Source: Branchiostoma lanceolatum (taxonomy: Eukaryota; Chordata; Leptocardii; Amphioxiformes; Branchiostomatidae). Taken from it: a DNA stretch of 64,000 nt. Positions 1 to 13,100 of the stretch are shown one piece after another. The stretch spans positions 26,546,974 through 26,610,973 of the forward strand of contig NC_089724.1 of NCBI RefSeq assembly GCF_035083965.1, written 5' to 3'. The notes beneath the pieces were generated by a model, which was not told the DNA's origin, made no database searches, and saw only the letters and a program-made list of their open reading frames with translations. A program made the translations under genes and the position numbers. Numbering within the stretch: the first letter of the stretch is position 1; each line of letters opens with the position of its first letter.

Positions 1-1619
1 ACAAGTGTTTTGCTTTGCTTTGTTGGCAATTAGCCTTCGGGAATTGCAATAATTATTATGATCATTATTAATCTTGAATACATATGGGTAGTCCCTTCAG
101 CCAAATTGGGCTAATTTCCAAGGTAATGATCCATAACAGAGTATGCACAAAACAAACCTAGGAGTTCAAAAATTATACAAAAATATTTATTACAGGATAA
201 AGGGGCATCACAGGGCTTGAAACACTTTTTGTTCTCTTCTGTACTTGATTCGTGATACATTATGTAGCACATATTGTCAGCTTGCCAAATTGCTTGTTTA
301 AATCTTTCTATGCGATCACAAAAATTTTTCTAGAAACGGAAAATTGCAGGTGAGTATTTTGTGCCCTCGGCTGATATTGTCTTCCTACCCTCTGTAAAAA
401 CCCAAAGGGGCAAGTACGCCGCTCCCGGGATTCGAACCCTCGCCGATCCCGATCCGCATGGCTTGGGAATCAAACACGCTAACCACTAGGCTAAAAGGTC
501 TGGACCAGTTAGGCTGGTCAGTTAGTGGAGGTTGATCCCCACTGTTACACCTCTGCCAGATACATAGCAAGCAGTGCCTTGATACACCAATGTTATAACA
601 GTTTCACTACAGACATACGTACATACTACATAAGGTAACTTGAAGACATAAATATAAATTCCAAGGGCCTTTAATAAACAAACACCTATTGCTCAACAGA
701 TCTTTCTGATTAGCTTTAATGAACATAACCTTTCAGATGACATAACTTGACGACCGGAAATATACTATGATCAAAGGGAAAGAAGTGATGTATGTTTATC
801 TTTTGATTGTCTCATGATAACGTGAATAAATTCTTTCATTTCCCAGTAGTTTTATTAGAAGTTCCCAGCAACGTCTGACAGCCAAGTTGTTAGGGATGAG
901 AGCACCTCATATCACTGCCATTTATCAACGGAAGACAGATTTTCCCTTTCAACAAAGTGAGCGGATGTCTTCTGTAACGTCATGGCTGTCCTACCTTGAA
1001 GATGAAGGGATAAGAACCCTTTCAAGAATACTTTTGAATAAATGACAGCACTCGATACATCACTCTCTGCCATGGGCTCTAGCCCCCTGCTGTATGGATT
1101 GTACAAAGTTGCGTGGCCCAAGGGCTTAGAATCGGAGATAGACGCTACCTTAAGCAGCATGTATGGTGCGGGGAAGACTTTAAGTTTGTACCAGTCCTAT
1201 AAAAGATGCATATCAAAATCATGTCTCCAAGTCTTTACTGTATATAAAGTAAAAGATTTGTAGGAAGTTTAATAATAAGTGAAGTAATATTTATTTTTAT
1301 TTTTTTATTTGTTTGACTGTGTACACGGTACAGCAGCCAAGGTTGCCCGACTAGCAGTAGCTATTATAAGGGGCAACCTTGCTACATTAGTTAACAAGAT
1401 AAAATCATACAGGCATACAATCACACAAGCTCTCACAATTAATATACATGTACATTCTTTAAGTAACACGCTATATAAAATTGTAGAATCTAAAGGGCAG
1501 AAAATTCATTGTCGATCAACGGGATGTACACTTAAATAATAGTAACTTCATACTAGGACCGGTAATTTTTCCACTTTTTCATGACTATAATCAGAGAGGC
1601 TCAGAGTTGTGATTCTCAC
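1..1619. other. Left-edge sequence, presumably CATSPERE intron or 3' region
   Basis: Apart from a tRNA-like repeat near 427-503 I see no convincing exon here. A minus-strand open stretch at about 1160-912 follows a possible acceptor (ttttatag at 1200) and a possible donor near 994. It could hold a further CATSPERE exon, but its translation shows none of the conserved cysteines or the hydrophobic membrane helix, so I do not call it. Confidence 0.4.
400..515 (-). repeat. tRNA-derived SINE head
   Basis: On the minus strand there is an A-box-like AGCCTAGTGGTTAGCG (about 503-488) and a perfect B-box GGTTCGAATCC (about 438-428), spaced as in a tRNA. The acceptor and anticodon stems do not pair as a functional tRNA would, so this is a tRNA-related SINE relic rather than a tRNA gene. 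Confidence 0.6.
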
Positions 1620-1706
1620 CTGAGGGCCCCATGCATCACCTGGACTGCTTACATTTCCAGCTGTCAGCATTGCCGCTAGCGTCTGAGCCTCGCAAGCACA
1701 GCCAGC
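1620..1706 (-). CDS. CATSPERE: CATSPERE exon 32 (last one found)
   Basis: A 29-codon exon between a CCAG acceptor and a gtgaga donor, phase 0 on both sides. It reads AGCACEAQTLAAML and ends AWGPQ. This continues the stem after NATMQQ and matches the G-C-x-x-EAQT-W and WGP pattern expected at this point of CatSper epsilon. The preceding intron is 3.1 kb and full of repeats. The following exons, with the membrane helix and short cytoplasmic tail, were not found between 1 and 1619 and are probably beyond the window. Confidence 0.75.
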
Positions 1707-4700
1707 CTGGAAAGGGGACATTTCATCTTTATTTACATATAAACATAATTGGAGACATACATACAAACAAGAGCTATCTACCAGTAAAAATTACAACCGT
1801 AGCATGTCATGAGCTATCTACAATTCAAAAGTTATGACTGTAGCATGACCGTATAGCATGTAGCACATGAGATATCAAAACTGGAAGTTTTGCTGGAGTA
1901 CCATGTAAAGCCGCCAGGGGGCCCAAAATCTAAAAATTTCTTCCTTTTGCCAATCCCTACCGATACACTAAATATCATAAAGATCTACTGATGACTTCTT
2001 GAGTTATGCCGTTCACACAAAAACAGACAGACACACAGCCCCAAAAACATAACCTTCTTGACGAAGGTAACGACATGCTTGAGTGGTGCTAAATTTAAAA
2101 TGCTCACACTTCTTTACAAATACATTTTGTATACAAACTACTCTGACATGTACCCAATTACTGCATCTGTAGTGCCTGGGTATATGGCTGGATTGCCCGA
2201 TGAAGGATAGAGTCCCAGAGTCTTAAGAGTGGGCGGGTTTGTCACGTCACGTCTTCCCACACAGGTGATGATGCATAGAGCTGAGACTCCATCGGACTCC
2301 ATCGGAGACTTCATTGAACACACCCATTATCAACAAACTCACTTTTACAGAAGCACTGGAAGTTTAGGATATGGCTAGTGCAAAAATGACACTATGTACA
2401 TTTTGTATATATTAGTAGAACCATTTTACAAACAAAAAAAGACATTGGCAGAGTTTAAGACATGAAAGCCAAAGAATACACTATGATGCTTACAATGACA
2501 CCTAAGTAGAAAAGCCATTTTACACAAGAAATAGACATTGACAAAGTTCAACACATGACCTGTAAAGAAGACACTAGATGTACATCTAATACTTAGTGTA
2601 GAAAAGCCATTTTAGTATTTTTACACAAGAAAAAGACATGACCTGTAAAGAAGACAATATCTGTACATCTAATACTGAGTAGAAAAGCCATTTTACACAA
2701 GAAAAAGACATTGCCAAAGTTCAAGACTTGACCTGCAAATAAAGAAGACACTTGATGTACATCTAAGTAGAAGAACCTATTTGCACAAGAAAGAGACATT
2801 GCCAAAGTTTAAGACACGGCCTGCAAAGAAGACACTATGTCTATTCTAATCTAAGTGGAGAGGCCCTTTTACTTCAGAAATAGACATTGCCAAAGTTCAA
2901 GACATGACCTGCAAATAAGAAGACACTAGATGTACATCTAAGTAGAAGAGCCTATTTGCACAAGAAGGAGACATTGCCAAAGTTTAAGACATCAGCATGG
3001 CCTGCAAAGATGACACTATATATATGTACATCTATTCTAATCTAAGTGGAGAAGCCCATCTACAGCAGAAAGAGACATTGACAATTAAATGAAAGTTCAA
3101 GACATGACATGCAAAGAAGACACTAGAATGACTAGATGTACATCTAAGTAGAAGAGCCTGTTTGCACAAGAAGGAGACATTGCCAAAGTTCAAGACATGG
3201 CCTGCAAAGAAGACACTAAATGTACATCTAAGTAAGCAGAAGAGCCCTTAAGGCCTCAAAGTACTCAGCTGTCAGAAGCAATATCCACAGACATAAATCA
3301 CAACCACTTAGTACATCTTTCTGAATTTAATCCCAAGTACATCATCAGACTCTCTCGGAGGACAGTAAAATTTTGACATTTGGCCGCTGAGAAATTTTCA
3401 ATGCAATAATAAGACTGTGGTCTTGCTGATGATTTCCCAAGTGGTCTTATGTAAGAAAGGAGGTCTTGGATGGAGGTTAAACGGTCAAGTGATTAAGCCC
3501 CCTCTCACTGGACTCTGGCACGCTGGCGTCATCGCTGCTGTCGATCGAATTGACAAAGCACTGGACGAATTTCATTGACAAAAAAAAATCTTTTAAAATT
3601 TTGGTGTGCGTTTTGTTGCCTTCTTGGTCATACTTGACACTACGTTTTAAATGATATTCCAATTAAATATTATAAAGTCAAGGGTTATACAAATCCAGTT
3701 TAGGACACAGCAACGCAGCCAGCGTGCCGCTGGTCCAGTGAGAGGGGGGCTTTAAGATACACAATGCAAAGGTTATATAGACAAGCAAATGGATAAGTTT
3801 TGTAACAAGAAAGGAGGTATATTTCACCATTAAGGTATTGATGGCATTGTACATTATTGAAGCATACGTTTAGTCCTGACCATCATATTCTATTCTGTGT
3901 CTGTATCGGTATCTATGTAGCCGGTATATCCGCCCTTCTGCATAACACACCAAAAATTGGTAATTCCACTTTTCAATCATAAAGCATGTATATGAGAGTT
4001 GAATTCGAGATGAGTCGTCAGACTTTTCAGTGACATACTGCATGCTACTGGTTGTCGCGGTGGCAGTGCTTGGCCCAGAACTCAGAGGTCCCGGGTTTGA
4101 ATCTGGGGTCCCCTGTTTTGTCCAGTTGACATGCCCTTGGGAAAGGTAGTTTACTTGACTTTTCTCATTCCACTCTCATGAGTACCATATTAGCTTCCTT
4201 CAGAAGTTCAACACTGCAAGCTGTCGGTTCGGTCTTGAAAGAAAGCCTTGAAGCAACGTCATCAAAGAAGCCACAATATTTCTTGAAGAGTGTGGTGACT
4301 CGCCCTTAAGCCATGGCTTAAGGCAATTTGTCCCCAAGCACAACTTGTACTGACGGTAAGTACAGTCGTATCATGCAAATCAGCTGGCTACAAATGGCAA
4401 TGATAAAAACTCATTGACAAGCTTTTTGGTCTGGAAACAGGATCAACTATCCACTGGACCATGGCAGAGCTGTCTCAAGCTTTCAATGTTTTTCCTTCCC
4501 ACCCCTTGCTTGGGAGCCCATGTTGTTCTTTTTTGTTGGTTAATTTGTCATTTAAGCTTATACGCTTACGAAAATACATGTACATCAATTTCATCTCATT
4601 AAGTTCAGATTTTTGGCGCCGACAGGGTGAATTTTTTTCTGTCCCAACAAGCAAATTTCCGTCCTGGGACGGAGGGATGCATGGGTCCTAAACCAAGGCC

Positions 4701-7700
4701 ACTTTAGTTAGCTGGTTATCATCTGGTTTCATCACCTGGTAAACATCACCTAAAAAAAATTTAAACACTGCAGTTCACTGACCTGCTGCATGGTGGCGTT
4801 GTAGCCGTACCCTGTCCTGCCGTGAGCCTCCCATACAAAGAAGTCTTCTGTCACCTCCCTTACAAACTGGTCTCCGTCATAGCTGGGTGATGTCAAGTGG
4901 TAAAGGTGAGTTCATGGCAACAACAGCTAACTCCACATCGAATAAACCATCACAAGAAATGATGTCCTTTATTCATAGGAAAAATCAAAACTGTAACAAC
5001 AAAACACGAACACAGAGATCACATATGAGTGTGATTCAAGAAATAAGAATTGAAATTCATAATTGCAAATTTCTTTTCTGTAGTTAATGCTGTAGCCAGA
5101 TGGGATTTCTTGATCAAACTCATTGAAGAAGCAGGCAAAATGCTTAGAATATGTAAAAATTCTTCCAGGACCTGTGGCTTGACTGATACCTCTTTTCATG
5201 CTTCTACTGTTACTACAAAGATGAGGATTTATGAAGACCTTCAATAAAAAGATAGCAGTTTAAAACATACAGGTCTACAGTTGGCCGGAAGTGGTCGGAG
5301 TAGAACACATCAATTGGGCAACCAAGGTTGTCCAGGTCATAGGTCACCTCCTGAAATGAAAAAGATTTTTATGAACACAAAAGGGACAGTTCATGATGTC
5401 TGATAATTGATTTTATCACTGTTTCAAGTTCGTTGAAATTAAACTCCTATGTGACTTTGTTGTACAGATACTGTCACTTAAAGAAAGGAAACTTTGAAAT
5501 GGATGACTAAGTAACACATTAATGTTACATTATAAACTTGTCATGTTTATATTTGTAATTTACATGTAAATCTACCGTACTACTATAGCTGTACATGTAT
5601 GCTGGTAAGGTACAGTTGTGTGTGTGTATTTCTTCATTAGGAAAGTGTGCCATCTAGCAGATCTAGTGGGAACTGCACCATAAGTAAGATAGAACTTTAT
5701 TGCGCGACTATTGTAGCAGGTACAAAGTATGGCAGCAACAGTAAACATAGAACAAGAAATAAGTATGGAAGAAGACTATTCACTACAACAAATGACTATC
5801 TTAGGTTTTACATGATTCAAGTTGGGCTAATTTTGAGTATCATTATTTTTTATAAGTAACTTTGCACAGTTTTCAAACGAAGACGGAAAATGCGACAAAC
5901 CGTTGAATTCTCTGCACAGCCCTGACAGCCTTCTCCTTTGTATGTCGGATCATACATATCTGGTGACCTGAAAAGGATAGAAACACTTCTATTTACATTT
6001 TGCTTACAGGAAATTCCCTTAAGAATGGAACAATGGCACTGCACCATCACATTTGTAGGGTACAATGTATAATCCCAGTCCCCTCAAACTGATTTTGAAA
6101 AATAAGGGTTTCTAGCCTTATTCCAGGTTAAATTTACACAAAATTGATGTAAAGATTAACTTCCATGAAGTATTGTATTTTAAAAGGCAAGAGCTTCCAC
6201 CACCAAACTATAAACTCGAATATCTAAAACAGATTTAGGACTTACAAGGTATAGATGTAGTTCTGGTATGAACTGCACTCTTCTGTTGAGGAGGGTCTAA
6301 ATATTCAAGAGGACAAAAGATTTTTTTGAAGTTAACAGTGATCTTGAAACAGTTTAGCTCACTGAAGAGCTAATCTTCTACTGATTGTGACAGAGAAGTA
6401 CAGTATTTACAGGATCATGGTACAGGAAATTCCCCTAGCTCTTTTCGATAAGTACAATGATGAACAGCGGCCCATGGCTTAACATCCCGTCCTTAGGACT
6501 GTGACCCTTTCTAGTAGCATGTGTGTCCAGTGAACGACAATAGCTGGGATTCAAACTCCAAAGCGATGGCAAGGTCACTCATCACTGGACTACACATGAT
6601 GAGCAAGATAAAATCAATGAAATAAAAATGAGCCTGTTCCAAAAGCAAGTAAGAATTTACTGTTACAGCATTGCCTAGTTTATACAACATTAGCTTCTGA
6701 ATAAGAAAAACAATTATCGCAATACAATAATGTTAGAACATCATGATAGACTATATATGAACACTGAACTCAGTTGCAGCTAAAGCTGATACATACCTTC
6801 TAACCCTTATATGTCGATTTGGAGGACACCCCACAGAAATTGATGTCACCTATAACAAAAACAATATGTAAGGTAATTTAAAAAAAAGTATTATACTGTG
6901 ATTCACATCACTTGTTCTGCTTCCGATCTCTAATTGGTACTGGATTCTTTATAAACAACGCTGTTGGTTCAAACCAGGGCTCTTCAAAGGTGAATAAAAT
7001 AGCACAGTTTCAGTAAATTTTACCTCCCATGCCACACTAAGTATTGTTTTCATCTCTATTCCTCTGTCTGAAATGGCCCAAGCATTCTCTTTGCTATATA
7101 GAGACCAAATTCATGCTAGACATAACATACTATTAGGTATTAGCAGAAAGAAGACTGCAACCTGGAAATACAATCTAATTATCTCTCAGGTACAGTTTCA
7201 CAAGAATGTTGAACTGCACTCACCATGTTAACAGGTCCACGACAGGCATACAATGTCTGCTTTGGCCTGACTTCAACTGTCACGACGCCAGTTGTCCCAT
7301 AACTGCTGTCAATCATCAAATCATCAATTCAGAAATGTATCAAACATGTAAGGAACGGAACCGAATTGAAAACAGAAAAATGCACATCATTATCGTGATT
7401 AAATGTTGAAAGGATGAAATAAGATGCATGTAATACCTCCCAGAGTTTACTACCTGCAGCATTTCAAAAGTCACATTGCTGGAGAAATGTAAGGTCTGGA
7501 ACAAACAAAGAATGTTTTGAATAGGCCAAAAATAGTTACTCAAGCAACTGGATAAAACTTTGAAACAGTCAGACCATTTCAAATAGTTTTAAATGTTTTA
7601 AATAGTCACCCCTGATCATAGGAATGTAAAAAAAAATGGTTTTCATTATACTTCAATTGTTGACAGTAAGAAATGATAATGATTATCAGCGGAGCTATAA

Positions 7701-10105
7701 ACTGAAAGTGTAAGCAACAGATTCTAAAGAAGGGACACCTTTGTTTCTTACCTTGTTCTCTGTTGTGTACAGGCTGGAGGGCAGTATCTCCGAGCTGAAG
7801 TTCTGTTGTAGTAGGTGCCCATTCCTCACTAACACTTCCACACTGTTATATGAGCCACTCGGGTACAATAGGGAGGCCCATATCTGTGCATTGGAGAAAT
7901 TAAGGCTATATTACGGTTATTAAGGATGTTACATCTACTGCACTGATAACAAAAGAACCATCCCTGGCCCTGGCCTAGGTACTGCTGAACCGACTCTGTT
8001 TCTGGTATTGAAGAACAATCTCTTTCCCTGAAGGGCCATCCCTATCCCTGGTACTAAAGAACCATCTCTGTCCTTAGTGCTGAAGGACGAGCAATGAAAA
8101 ATTGTAAAGTGTCACAAATGGATGGGTCCTTGAAAGTTAGATGGAGTTGCATCAAGCAAAATCAGAAACTTAAATTTGTTGTTCCTCCCTCAAAAAATGC
8201 CCATATTTACCAAGAAGCATTAAGAAAAGCTAGAAGGATGCAAGTAAGGAAAATGAAACAACACACATACCTTCAGCTCCTCCCCCACATCTATGTAGTA
8301 GCCATCAACATCAATGCCGTGGGAGAACCTATGATACTGACGTAAAAACAAAGCAGTGTTTTTAACCAATATCTAAAAGCAACATTTGCTACCGTGGCAA
8401 CAAGTGTGAAAAAAACATCAAAGAATTTCTACCTTTCTCTGATGCAATCTACAAACATTTATAAACTTAATAGCTATTCTAACTATTTTCTCCTATATTA
8501 ATGGTCAAATGTCTCGGACTTCCAAGCAACCGCAATTGATCACAATCTATCATTTAAGATGCATGGACAATGATTTCAAGAAAGAACATTACTCATGGTT
8601 TGGTGCTCTTTAAATATGGTGTCTATAGAAAAAAAGCAGGACCTACATGATGTGTTGAAATAAAAGGATATCTACGGTTCAGAGAACTTCTCACATGCTT
8701 GTAACATACCAACACGGTTAACAATAAATCACATGTAGCCTTGTGGCAGAAAATACCCTAATATCAGGCCTTAAGTACAACAGAATTCACATTCAGCACC
8801 AAGGACAGGTACCGTCTGCTAAACCAATGTGTTGCACATTACAGTCGTTGCCATCAAGTAACAGTAGGAGCATCCTCACTAGCTTTAGTTTAAACAATGC
8901 TTACAGTCAGATGTGCAATGGTTAAGTGCAACAGGTCGTTCAGTATAATATATATTCTTTCCGCTTGCTCAACAGAATTTGATACATTCCATTCTATAGG
9001 TAAATTCAAATACATTCTAGAAGGAGACAACCCTTACTGTGTACAAATAGGTAAACATATCAAAGAACGTTTAGACCTTAGAACTAGTAGTGTAAGTGAA
9101 TCACTGATAGTTTAAACTCGACATGTTGAAGTATTCATATACTTGATATACGTGTACGTAGGTTAATTATTTTGTATCCCATTGTTGTTGCTTGCATGTC
9201 TAGTTGAAGAAGACCTTACAGAAGTCGCTGTACTTTTGTTGTGTCAATAAAGATTTCTGTATAAATGACTGCTGCCGCGCCACGTGCCTGCAAAGCTGCA
9301 AGCGTTACGCCAAAGGAATATATATGCAACAAAATCCACAATAACAACCCTACTTACAGGGCAGGATGTGGCAGGGTACATGCGGCTGTATACTTCAGCT
9401 TGGAGAGGGAACAACCTTGCAGTGGCTAAACTCACAGTGCTGAAATTCAATATGTTATGCAATTTAGAAAACATCTTGTTACATGAAGTAAGTCAAAAGA
9501 TAGTTGTTAGCACCCTCTCCCATCTATGTAACTATGTATAGTCTTTCATAAATATTGAGTATTCTGTGCTCCACAGGAAACATGTGTAGGAATGTTTTTA
9601 ATAACCCAGTGGATAGCGATACTGCCTGAGTGTGGAATACAAGATCAGGGGTTCCAATTTTGTTCAACCTGGTTGTTTGAATATAGAGACCCTTTTTACT
9701 GCTGAATGCATTACAAGAGACTGGATAAGGGAGACAAGGGTATCTGTATCAGTGCTGATTAAAATACTACCAAACTGATGTTTTTGTGGACATTTTCACC
9801 CCATTTCTCCCGTGGAAAATGCTGAGTCATCTGGAAGAAGCTTAAAACTTGTGGAGGGTGCTTACCTGTCATAGTTCACCAGATGCAACCTGCCGAGTAC
9901 ATCAAAGAATAGCACAAACTCAGCTTCTGGCAGCTCACCAGGGGATAACTAGTGAAAAGGCAATAAAGATTGAAGTGATGGTGAAGATAGAGCTGAAACT
10001 CTGTAAGAGGAAGATACTACTGAGTCCAAACAACCCAATCCAAATACAGATACACTGATTGTATTATGATTGATAAAACATAGTAAGGAAAGGGCCCCCC
10101 CCCCC

Positions 10106-10141
<36 letters not shown>

Positions 10142-13100
10142 TTTCAACAACCCACCTATAAATCAAGGAGACAGGCACTTACAAACTTGCTCCTAGGTAT
10201 ATCAAATCTGGTTCTTTCCACTTTTTACATCTTACTAATTCCCAATTCTAAGAAGTGGTCAACAGAGTATAGACATGGTTGTCTTTATATATGCAAAAAA
10301 CATTTTTACTTCAACAACGTTCTCCATGTCCACTCTCCCATAGTACAGTTTGTTGGATGTCAGATGTATCACAAAGTCTCCATTTGGACCTGAAACAACA
10401 AGAAAAGGATAATCTTTTTGACGACTTGCATAGACGTAGTTAAAACTATAAATACTCAGCAAAAAAACATTTCTTGGGTCTCAGATTTTGAAGTAGACAT
10501 CACTTAAAAAGATAAAAAAGAGAAAGAAGTCCGTATTTACCTGCTGTTATTTCCTGAATGGACTCCAGTGGGTCTTCAACCAGGTTAGATGTCACATTGC
10601 CCTCCAACACTTGTAGGGTACCTGTACCTATGACATCATCACAACAAAACAAGGCTAGTTTCAATATTCAATAGCTTATTCCTGAGGATTGTGCAGAAAA
10701 TACCCTTAAGTACAACAGAAGTCACTTTCAGCACCAAGGACAGGTACTATCTGATAAGCATGTCTAAACTATATCAAAAGAATGCGTATAGATTCCTGAA
10801 CACAGTTCTTCTGTTACAGGTCTATAGAAAAATGGTATCTTAGAACAGATGTTATCTTTGACATGATAAGGTCATTGTTACTGTTGTTTTCATTGGTTCC
10901 TTAGTACACTTCTATTTGCTGGTTAACACATAGATGCTACTCTTTTATTACAGTAACTGTTACTGCTGATGCATGACTGTATGTGAAAGGACAGTGGGTG
11001 GACCAAAGTTGTTGAAAAGTATTGTCGAAAATACATACGCTGTAACTTCTCTGTAGTAAGTATCAAATGTTCATAGTTCATTGCATGCACAGTGGTAAAC
11101 CAATCTGTTATTCTAAATGTGTACTCACCATTGCTGAAGGAGTATGTTACATTAGTGGGGTCCCACACTAATGCCTCGGGCATGGCACTTGCCAGGTACA
11201 TCAGGGAGTAATTACCTTGAGGAGTGAGAGCAAAGCAATCTTCAATATAACTATCGTTTGCAGGAAACTGTAGTAAGCTCTCCCTGGATACATTATTTCC
11301 ACACACAGAAAATGCATTGAATTTCCTACATTCTGTATATCAAGTAATACGACTAACAACTGCCAAGCCAAAAAAAAAAAATCAGTCACTGCTGTTTTGT
11401 GAAGTAAAATTAGAAAAATGATACTGCAATCTGTTATTATCATATATATTCTTATTCACATGTATAAAAAACATAGTCAAATTCTATGGAAAATAATTTT
11501 ATGACCACAGTATAAGCTCTTATACGAAACTATTACGTAGTGTTTCAGTCTTTTTGTAAACAAAAGATCTTCATTCATTATTTGTAACCTATCCCACCTG
11601 CAGAGCTATGTTGCACTGTGAAGTTAGGAAGGCTCCAGACAGTCGTGGACAGGTCATACTCTAAGGTCATGATCTACAAAATAAATTATATATAAAATGG
11701 TGGATTTATGGAGTCACACTTCTCACATTCACAGACAAACAAAAAGCTACAATGTACTCTCCCATTAAAATCACAGGACACACAAATTATAGAAAAAGTG
11801 GGGCTTATCATCTTCCTCTTAAGTATTTACCATAGATGTACATGTAGCCAACACTGAGTTTTTAAGTTACTATCATAATAATGGACTCTTGTTACAATTA
11901 AATGTCCATCACTCCTCCTGCTACATGAACTAATAGTAAGTATCTTAGACAATCCCTCTGTGAAACATCCTCCAATTTACAGTATGTTTTCAAAGCTCAC
12001 ATACTTACTTTGGGCACAAACTTGCAACTAAATGTATACTTTCATATCCATCATGATTTATAAGTACAAGAAAGTGGCATGTCTTGTCCATCAGTCTCTC
12101 TGAAATCACCTGCGTACCTTAGTTTCACTTTCAGCTGTAAGGACCTTCACCAAGACTCCAAGTTCCTCAGGATATGAGGGGAAGGAGACATCCAAGATGG
12201 GCACCTTGACAGGAAAAAAATTGATTGTCAATGATTAGTTTGATTGTGAACCAAAAAAGTTTAAACTTTGTGCATATATACTGTTCCCAATGCAAGTGAT
12301 GGCTGGTTCTATCACTATTTGATGAAAAATTTAATTTGTTTCAAACTTTTTTGAAGTGTTGGAATGATTTCAAATCTATCATCTTTATGATAGTGTGATA
12401 AAAACATCCCATCTCATTAACTTAAAGACTATTACTTGACTTGACATTATCTTGAGTGAAAATCATCATCTAAGATGTAAGACTGATTCAAAAGTAAATC
12501 TATGTCCCCCTCCCCCTTGACATGACACTGTCTTTTAGCTAGTAGGTACTTTCTCTAAGAGGAGTGACTATCTGTCCAACTGGTATTGTAGAAAATGACC
12601 CCTCCCCCACACACTGACTTACTGAGTTATTGCTGTAACCACTGGCTCCCAGCTGTGCGGTTGGTAGGGACGTCAGCTCTAGTCTGCTCTCTCTGGATGA
12701 CTTCACGAATAGCTGTGTGCTGGTCCACACTGCCAGGCATTCATCATCCAACTGCAAAAAAATATAAGACATAATTGATTTTCTTGACTAAATGATATAG
12801 AACAAAACTGTCTCACCCTTTCAACTAGTGCTGCGTAACGGTACTGTGTACCGGTACTGTACCGTAAAAACTAATAGGTACATGTACTGGTCCAAAATAC
12901 TGGATGATGAAGTACAATGTACCGGTACTGTACCGATATAAATTCACACCTGTACCTAAACCTGAGACTGTACCGGTACCTGTTACTGTACCTGATGTTA
13001 CGTTTAGGTACGTTGCTGCACTACTTTGAACGAACATGGAGGGATAAGAAAGAAACTCAATCCGAGTGTACATGTACATTTGTTACACAGGACTTTGCTG

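Noticed and set aside
427-503. Functional tRNA gene
   Set aside because: A- and B-boxes are present, but the acceptor and anticodon arms do not pair properly; a SINE head fits better.
912-1200. Further CATSPERE exon(s) on the minus strand
   Set aside because: Splice-like sites exist, but the translation lacks the conserved cysteines and the membrane helix expected after exon 32.
2138-2323. Minus-strand 61-residue open frame as a CATSPERE exon
   Set aside because: No matching splice phases between exons 31 and 32, which already join in frame.
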